Below are positions 59,061-64,000 of a stretch of 64,000 bases of DNA, piece by piece. The notes under the pieces are model-generated. The model saw only the letters and a program-made list of their open reading frames with translations. It had not been told where the DNA came from and searched no databases. Within the stretch, counting starts at the first letter, position 1; every line of letters begins with the position of its first letter. Origin of the DNA: Bacteroides caecimuris (GTDB lineage Bacteria > Bacteroidota > Bacteroidia > Bacteroidales > Bacteroidaceae); NCBI RefSeq assembly GCF_001688725.2, contig NZ_CP015401.2, forward strand, positions 2,480,001 through 2,544,000, in the 5' to 3' direction. The position numbers and the translations under genes are program-made.

Positions 59061-59190
59061 CTCGCTTCACTTTATTCTATGGGTCTATATATTAAGGATA
59101 AAGCGAAGTGATGCAAGGAATGGATAAACCGCTTCACTTTATTGCCGTACTCTATATATACGACAATTTAGTGAAGTGGTTATATAGACC
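59061..59190. other. Candidate replication origin (iteron-like region)
   Basis: GCTTCACTTTATT occurs at 59064-59076 and 59131-59143, with related inverted forms AAGCGAAGTG (59101) and AGTGAAGTGG (59170). GGTCTATATA (59082-59091) and TATATAGACC (59181-59190) bracket it. A/T-rich and located between helicase and primase genes. Confidence 0.5.
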
Positions 59191-59259
59191 GTACTTCTTA
59201 AAATGGTACGGGCGAAAAGAAAAATAAATCAATTCATTAACTACTCAAACAATTATCTT

Positions 59260-60216
59260 ATGGATATACAGACAGCCAAGCAAATCAGGATAGCGGATTA
59301 TCTGCACAGTTTGGGATATTCTCCCGTCAAACAACAGGGTATCAACCTATGGTATAAATCACCGTTAAGGGAAGAAACCGAAGCCTCGTTCAAGGTAAAT
59401 ACCGAGCGCAACCAATGGTATGATTTTGCACTCGGCAAAGGCGGCGGCATCATCGAACTGGCTTCACACTTATATGCTACTGACCATATACCTTATATAT
59501 TGGAACGCATAGCGGAACAGACACCACATGTCCGTCCTGTTTCTTTTTCTTTTGGCAAGCAATCATTTTCCGAGCCAAGTTTTCAGCAACTGGAGATTGT
59601 ACCGCTTTCTTCTCCTGCCCTACTCACCTATTTGCAGGAAAGGGGAATAAACATTGTACTGGCGAAAAGAGAATGCAGTGAAGCGCACTTCACCCATAAC
59701 GGCAAACGGTATTTCGCCATCGCCTTTCCCAACGTGTCGGGTGGGCATGAAATCCGCAACCGATATTTCAAAGGTTGTATCGCACCAAAAGATATTTCCC
59801 ACATCAGACAGCCGGGAACAGCGAGGGAAACGTGTTATGTGTTCGAGGGATTTATGGACTATCTTTCATTTCTTACTTTGAGATTGGAAAATTGCCCGAA
59901 ATTTCCCGAACTGGACAGACAAGATTATATGGTATTGAACTCTGTATCGAATGTGAGCAAGGCTCTCTATCCGTTGGGTAGTTACGAGCGCATACATTGT
60001 TTCTTTGACAATGACCGTGCAGGGATGGAAGCACTCCGGCAAATCCGTATGGAATACGGCAGAGACTTATACATCCGTGACGCTTCGCAGACCTACAGCG
60101 GATGCAAGGACTTGAACGAATACCTACAGAAACAGGCTGAAAGAAACAGGCAAGTCCAGTCCGTAAGAGAGACGCACACCCAGCCACCGAAAAAGAAGAA
60201 CGGCTTTCGGTTATAG
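59260..60216 (+). CDS. Primase-like toprim protein of element B
   Basis: Start at 59260 (MDIQTAKQIRIADYLHSLGY). 318 residues. N-terminal CHC2-like fold (NLWYKSPLREETEASFKVNT, YDFALGKGGGIIELASHLYA) without the zinc cysteines, then a toprim domain: CYVFEGFMDYLSFLTL (Glu) and ERIHCFFDNDRAGMEALRQI (D-x-D). It primes replication or second-strand synthesis after transfer of element B. Confidence 0.85.
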   Translation: MDIQTAKQIRIADYLHSLGYSPVKQQGINLWYKSPLREETEASFKVNTERNQWYDFALGKGGGIIELASHLYATDHIPYILERIAEQTPHVRPVSFSFGKQSFSEPSFQQLEIVPLSSPALLTYLQERGINIVLAKRECSEAHFTHNGKRYFAIAFPNVSGGHEIRNRYFKGCIAPKDISHIRQPGTARETCYVFEGFMDYLSFLTLRLENCPKFPELDRQDYMVLNSVSNVSKALYPLGSYERIHCFFDNDRAGMEALRQIRMEYGRDLYIRDASQTYSGCKDLNEYLQKQAERNRQVQSVRETHTQPPKKKNGFRL

Positions 60217-60425
60217 CCCACTATAACTACACGCTCCGCTTCCGTAGTTGTGGGCTCTCCCGAAGGGATTAGGGCTTTGCCCTAATGACCCACTCAGGGC
60301 GTTTCACCCCTGAGAACCCCGAGCAAAGAGTGACCCTCTCTTTGCAATCTCCGCTTATGGGTTACCCCTAAGAACCCCGTTACGGAAGCGGACAAAGTAA
60401 TCTAATGTAAACAAAAAAAGAAGCT
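60217..60425. other. oriT-like hairpin cluster
   Basis: CCGCTTCCGTA (60236-60246) and TACGGAAGCGG (60381-60391) form an outer 11-bp inverted repeat. Between them are stems TTAGGGC/GCCCTAA, CTCAGGG/CCCTGAG and GCAAAGAG/CTCTTTGC. It lies directly before the MobV gene, the usual place of oriT. Confidence 0.6.
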
Positions 60426-61829
60426 ATGGCAACAAAATCAAGCATACACATAAAGCCTTGCAACATCGCATCGAGTGAGGCGCATAACCGAAGGACTGAC
60501 GAGTATATACGAAACATCGGGGTGTCCAAAATCTATGTTGTGTCCGAACTTTCTGCCGACAACGAACAATGGATAAACCCGAACTTCGGCACTCCCGAAC
60601 TGCAAACGCACTATGACAATATCAAACGGATGGTCAAGGAAAAGACCGGACGTGCCATGCAGGAAAAAGAACGGGAACGCAAAGGAAAGAATGGTAAAAT
60701 AATCAAGGTGGCAGGATGTTCACCTATCCGTGAGGGAGTGTTGCTCATCAGAGCGGACACCACATTGGCAGATGTGCGTGAATTTGGCGAAGAGTGCCAA
60801 AGACGCTGGGGCATCACGCCACTCCAAATATTCCTGCATAAGGACGAAGGACATTGGCTGGGTGAAAAACCTGACGCAGAAGACAAAGAGAGTTTTCAAG
60901 TGGGTGAAAAATGGTTTAAGCCGAATTATCATGCCCATATTGTTTTTGACTGGATGAACCACGATACAGGAAAGAGCCGTAAACTCAATGACGAGGATAT
61001 GGCAAAAATGCAGACTTTGGCATCAGACATTCTAATGATGGAACGTGGGCAATCAAAAAATGTTACTGGCAAAGAACATCTGGAACGCAATGACTTCATC
61101 ATTGAAAAACAGAAAGCCGAACTGCAACGCATAGATGCTGCAAAGCGGCATAAAGAACAACAGGTGGAACTTGCCGAACAGGAACTCAAACAGGTAAAAT
61201 CGGAGATACGCACCGACAAGCTCAAAAGCGCAGCCACCGATGCTGCCACAGCCATAGCAAGCGGTGTAGGTTCTCTTTTCGGAAGTGGAAAGTTGAAAGA
61301 ATTGGAGCGAACCAACGAAGATTTGCATCAAGAGGTTGCCAAACGTGATAAAGGTATTGACAACCTCAAAATCCAAATGCAGGAAATGCAAGAGCAACAT
61401 GACAAACAGATACGCAATCTTCAAGGAATACACAGTCAAGAACTTGAAGCTAAAGACAGAGAAATATCACGGCTGAACACTCTGCTTGAAAAGGCATTCA
61501 AGTGGTTTCCGATGTTTAGAGAAATGTTGAGAATGGAAAGACTATGCGCTGTCATTGGGTTTACCAAAGATATGATAGATTGTCTTTTGACAAAGAAAGA
61601 AGCCATCAGATGCAATGGTAAGATTTATTCCGAGGAACATAAACGAAAGTTTGACATCAAGAACGATATTTTCAAGGTGGAGAAAAATCCAGCCGATAGC
61701 GGTAAACTTATGCTGACCATAAACAGACAGCCGATTGGAGAGTGGTTCAAAAAGCAGTTTGATAAGTTACGGCAAAGTTTACGAATATCAGCAGAAGAAC
61801 CAAGAAAAAGCAGGGGATTCAAATTATAA
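60426..61829 (+). CDS. mob: MobV-family relaxase
   Basis: 467 residues. The N-terminal relaxase domain has IFLHKDEGHW and NYHAHIVFDWMNHDTGKSRK (the paired His motif for metal) and the usual N-terminal SSIHIKPCNIASSEAHNRR. The rest is a long coiled coil (residues about 215-360), then a C-terminal globular part. It nicks oriT and pilots the strand through a helper's conjugation channel. Confidence 0.9.
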   Translation: MATKSSIHIKPCNIASSEAHNRRTDEYIRNIGVSKIYVVSELSADNEQWINPNFGTPELQTHYDNIKRMVKEKTGRAMQEKERERKGKNGKIIKVAGCSPIREGVLLIRADTTLADVREFGEECQRRWGITPLQIFLHKDEGHWLGEKPDAEDKESFQVGEKWFKPNYHAHIVFDWMNHDTGKSRKLNDEDMAKMQTLASDILMMERGQSKNVTGKEHLERNDFIIEKQKAELQRIDAAKRHKEQQVELAEQELKQVKSEIRTDKLKSAATDAATAIASGVGSLFGSGKLKELERTNEDLHQEVAKRDKGIDNLKIQMQEMQEQHDKQIRNLQGIHSQELEAKDREISRLNTLLEKAFKWFPMFREMLRMERLCAVIGFTKDMIDCLLTKKEAIRCNGKIYSEEHKRKFDIKNDIFKVEKNPADSGKLMLTINRQPIGEWFKKQFDKLRQSLRISAEEPRKSRGFKL

Positions 61830-61843
61830 TTGTTTAAATCAGA

Positions 61844-61888
61844 AAATAAAAGTGCAATTCTGATTGTTTATGAATTGCACTTTTATTT
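61844..61888. terminator. Bidirectional terminator between mob and the AEP-exonuclease gene
   Basis: AAATAAAAGTGCAATTC (61844-61860) and its exact complement (61872-61888): a 17-bp stem with A/T flanks between convergent genes. Confidence 0.85.
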
Positions 61889-61929
61889 CCTACGTGTAAA
61901 CATAGTAGATATAACACATAACATCACTT

Positions 61930-63888
61930 CTAAAAATACAATTCATCATCCGTTCGATAGCCTGCCACATAAAACAAACCACAATTTTTACATTGCAATG
62001 TAAACTCCCAATCCCATTTAGGGAAGCTACAATAAGACGATTCCAACAAACCGCCACATTGACAACAATATTTATTTTCTGAAACAAAATTTAATTGAAT
62101 TGGAGAGTTTTTACAGTATTTAACAATTCCTCTTTGAGATAATTCCCAAAAACATTCTGCCGTAGCTCTTACGTCATACAAGGAATTATGCATATTATCA
62201 AAATCTTTGTGAAATAAGTAATTGTACAATTCCTTTAAAGAAGGGTATTTGTACTTTCTATCAGCCATATTACTTTCAATTTTACACACATCTACAGTAG
62301 CCTTCATCGTACAAATAATACATATTCCATAAAACAGTAGATTTATATCATCCTTTGACAACTCTGTATAACGCAAGAGCTCACATTTAAGAACATTTAT
62401 ATCAAAATCCGCATTATGAACTACTATATAATGAACAGCTTTTAGCTGCTCCACGAAATATCTATAAAAATCTCGTCTATCCCATCCTTCTTCCTGTGCC
62501 CTATCATTAGTAATTCCATGAATAGAAACAGAAGCAGCAGGAATTGTGAAGCAATCTGGTTTCAATATATAATCAGACTCCTTCAATATATCATTATCAT
62601 AACCTGAAAAGATTTGATAACTTATTTGAACTACGTACGGCCAGTTATCTATATTATCAAAAGACACGTTCAAATCTTGTGCCAGTCCTGTTGTTTCAAT
62701 ATCCAAAACAAGGATTACTGTCTGATATAAATCATAGCGTCTGACACTAGGTCCTATATTTGTCACTTTACAATGGATTATTTCTTCATAATTTAATGCT
62801 GTATTATAGCCAAATTCTTGCAAAGATGATAATAAGACCGAAGAAGATATCGTCTGTGGATCATTTTGAGGTAATCCACCAATAAAATTATAATTGAAAC
62901 CATATCCAGACAAAGAAGGTGGCATTATTACATGACATTTCCATCTCAATTCTATTCGTTTAAAAACGTTTTTATATTTTTCATTTGGCTCAAAAACAAT
63001 AAAACCTGCATTTTTAAAAAGCTTCTCTGCGTGGCTATTCATTAGTAAATTAGAAGGCAATTCTTCCACCTTTATCCAAACATGAAAACCATTATTACTT
63101 CCAGTACTAATAACCCAATCATATATGCCTTTAATGCCCAAAGATAATAAGACCTGTTTTACAAATTCAGTAGAAGAACAGCCATCAATATCAATGCACC
63201 TATACGAATTAGCACCAGAAAGGACACCAATACCTGTCGCGGAATTCCAAAAATAAGATTTCCATTCAATATTATTGTAACAATTCGTTATGTGTTTTCT
63301 TTTTCTAAAATAAGTAATAGGTCTTTTAAATTGTTGAACAAAATCATATTGTGACAATGTAAAGTCTGTATTTTCTGTTTTTATCAAATCCAGTTCATCT
63401 AAATGAAGTATTTGATAGCTTATCTTATTTGCAACTACATCTTTATATTCACAAATAACCGCATCAGTCCACCAATCCCAATCTTCAAACTTATCAGCCT
63501 TTATACGGGCAGAATTTCTAAAACAGAAATAATTACTAAACGGTAAAGCCGTAGCAACACTATCAGTTTCAGCATCCATACCACTTGACAAATTAATCGC
63601 CTCGTAAATTCTATTTACATCATTTTTTACTATATCAATTTTAAATATAGGTGAACAGTCTTTTTGACATTCAAATATCGCCCAAAGTATATTCTCCTTC
63701 AATCCAAGACTAATGTTATATATCTCATTATCATAATATTTACAGAAGTTTTGAAATGTAAACACACGCAAAACACCCTTATTTCCAAAATATCCATTTA
63801 TGAATGTGACTTGAAATCCCATTGACTTATAAAAATGAGAATACAACGAGAATTTGTCTCTATTACAAATGATTGTGTTGCTTTGCAT
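61930..63888 (-). CDS. Primase-polymerase (AEP) and DEDDh exonuclease fusion with zinc ribbon
   Basis: 652 residues. Residues 1-170: no recognised domain. About 215-340: AEP prim-pol signature GIGVLSGANSYRCIDIDG (D233, D235), STGSNNGFHVWIKV (S261, H269), RIELRWKCHVIMPPS (E313, then PPS loop). About 392-585: DnaQ-like 3'-5' exonuclease with VLDIETTG (D396, E398), HNADFDINVL (D496) and HNSLYDVRATAECF (H567, D572). The C-terminus has two CxxC pairs (608/611, 633/636). The gene is AT-rich and starts four bases after another frame's stop. It may act in element replication or in defence. Confidence 0.75.
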   Translation of the reverse strand: MQSNTIICNRDKFSLYSHFYKSMGFQVTFINGYFGNKGVLRVFTFQNFCKYYDNEIYNISLGLKENILWAIFECQKDCSPIFKIDIVKNDVNRIYEAINLSSGMDAETDSVATALPFSNYFCFRNSARIKADKFEDWDWWTDAVICEYKDVVANKISYQILHLDELDLIKTENTDFTLSQYDFVQQFKRPITYFRKRKHITNCYNNIEWKSYFWNSATGIGVLSGANSYRCIDIDGCSSTEFVKQVLLSLGIKGIYDWVISTGSNNGFHVWIKVEELPSNLLMNSHAEKLFKNAGFIVFEPNEKYKNVFKRIELRWKCHVIMPPSLSGYGFNYNFIGGLPQNDPQTISSSVLLSSLQEFGYNTALNYEEIIHCKVTNIGPSVRRYDLYQTVILVLDIETTGLAQDLNVSFDNIDNWPYVVQISYQIFSGYDNDILKESDYILKPDCFTIPAASVSIHGITNDRAQEEGWDRRDFYRYFVEQLKAVHYIVVHNADFDINVLKCELLRYTELSKDDINLLFYGICIICTMKATVDVCKIESNMADRKYKYPSLKELYNYLFHKDFDNMHNSLYDVRATAECFWELSQRGIVKYCKNSPIQLNFVSENKYCCQCGGLLESSYCSFPKWDWEFTLQCKNCGLFYVAGYRTDDELYF

Positions 63889-63891
63889 AAC

Positions 63892-64000
63892 TTATGATAT
63901 TTTATTTATGGAAAGTATCTCCAATTTATCCATTTCTATATTACATTTTAAATACTTAGCCAATTCTACTTTTATAGAATACTTAATATCCCGCATTTGC
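63892..64000 (-). CDS. 3' end of an upstream gene in the same operon
   Basis: The minus strand reads MRDIKYSIKVELAKYLKCNI, then EMDKLEILSINKIS and TAA at 63892-63894, four bases before the ATG of the AEP-exonuclease gene. The gene continues beyond the window. It is not identified. Confidence 0.5.
   Translation of the reverse strand, partial: QMRDIKYSIKVELAKYLKCNIEMDKLEILSINKIS

Larger units (their letters stand above)
53600..64000 (+). mobile_element. Element B: integrative mobilizable element (right end outside window)
   Basis: The gene order tyrosine integrase, cargo, DUF3853 protein, RepA-like ATPase, toprim primase, oriT-like hairpins and MobV relaxase is typical of Bacteroides mobilizable elements. 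No conjugation (tra) genes are seen, so transfer would depend on a helper ICE. The AT-rich operon from 61930 is probably cargo, but whether it lies inside element B cannot be told without the right end. Confidence 0.65.

Overview
The window looks like chromosomal DNA of a gut Bacteroides species. Evidence: many genes are preceded by the Bacteroides promoter pattern (TTTG, about 19-21 bp, then TAnnTTTG); the rRNA operon is 16S-tRNA-Ile-tRNA-Ala-23S-5S; there is a V-type ATPase operon with a DUF2764 gene, a fuc-type locus, a eukaryotic-type glycogen synthase beside a DUF3417 alpha-glucan phosphorylase, and CTnDOT-like genes (RteC, HTH excisionase-like). I did not assign a species.

Layout. 1-5233: edge of a membrane-anchored regulator, an Rpn-family nuclease with a 12-bp minisatellite, a fragment of an ATPase/nuclease gene, a membrane protein plus wHTH regulator pair, and CreD. 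5234-6360: gene-poor, with a macrodomain remnant, a candidate small RNA and a 21/22-bp phased repeat array. 6361-8320: NhaC antiporter and rpsP. 8495-13056: a decayed L-fucose operon (fucR frameshifted, fucI missing, fucA without an ATG, fucK internally deleted, fucX and fucP intact). 13433-14842: an IS110-family element. 14889-20065: AlkD-like protein, then the polyamine ABC transporter potA-B-C-D. 20204-25844: thioredoxin-like lipoprotein, glycogen phosphorylase and glycogen synthase. 26071-33638: V-type ATPase operon with a Na+-type rotor signature. 34092-39400: rRNA operon driven by three tandem promoters. 39400-46200: a second phased repeat array, a GH28-like and heparinase II/III-like pair, and an 840-bp imperfect palindrome whose core is a strict 22-bp array.

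45912 to the right edge is accessory DNA that appears to be two tandem integrated elements, each beginning at a tRNA-Ser-3'-end-like segment. Element A (about 45912-53599) has a TetR regulator, a XerD-like recombinase followed by small AT-rich genes separated by palindromic 45-bp sites (matching the recombinase-associated acquired interbacterial defence, rAID-1, architecture known from Bacteroidales), then an AraC-type regulator, RteC, an HTH excisionase-like protein and a truncated primase-like gene. Element B (53600 onward) looks like an integrative mobilizable element: tyrosine integrase, DUF1016 nuclease, DUF3853 protein, RepA-like ATPase, iteron-like region, primase, oriT-like region and MobV relaxase. 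It is followed by an AT-rich operon encoding an unusual fusion of a primase-polymerase (AEP) domain, a DEDDh exonuclease and a zinc ribbon.

The most notable candidates are that fusion protein, the strictly periodic 21-23-bp arrays at three separate intergenic loci (the only structures here that I cannot place in a known class), the rAID-like cassette array, and the multi-lesion fucose operon.
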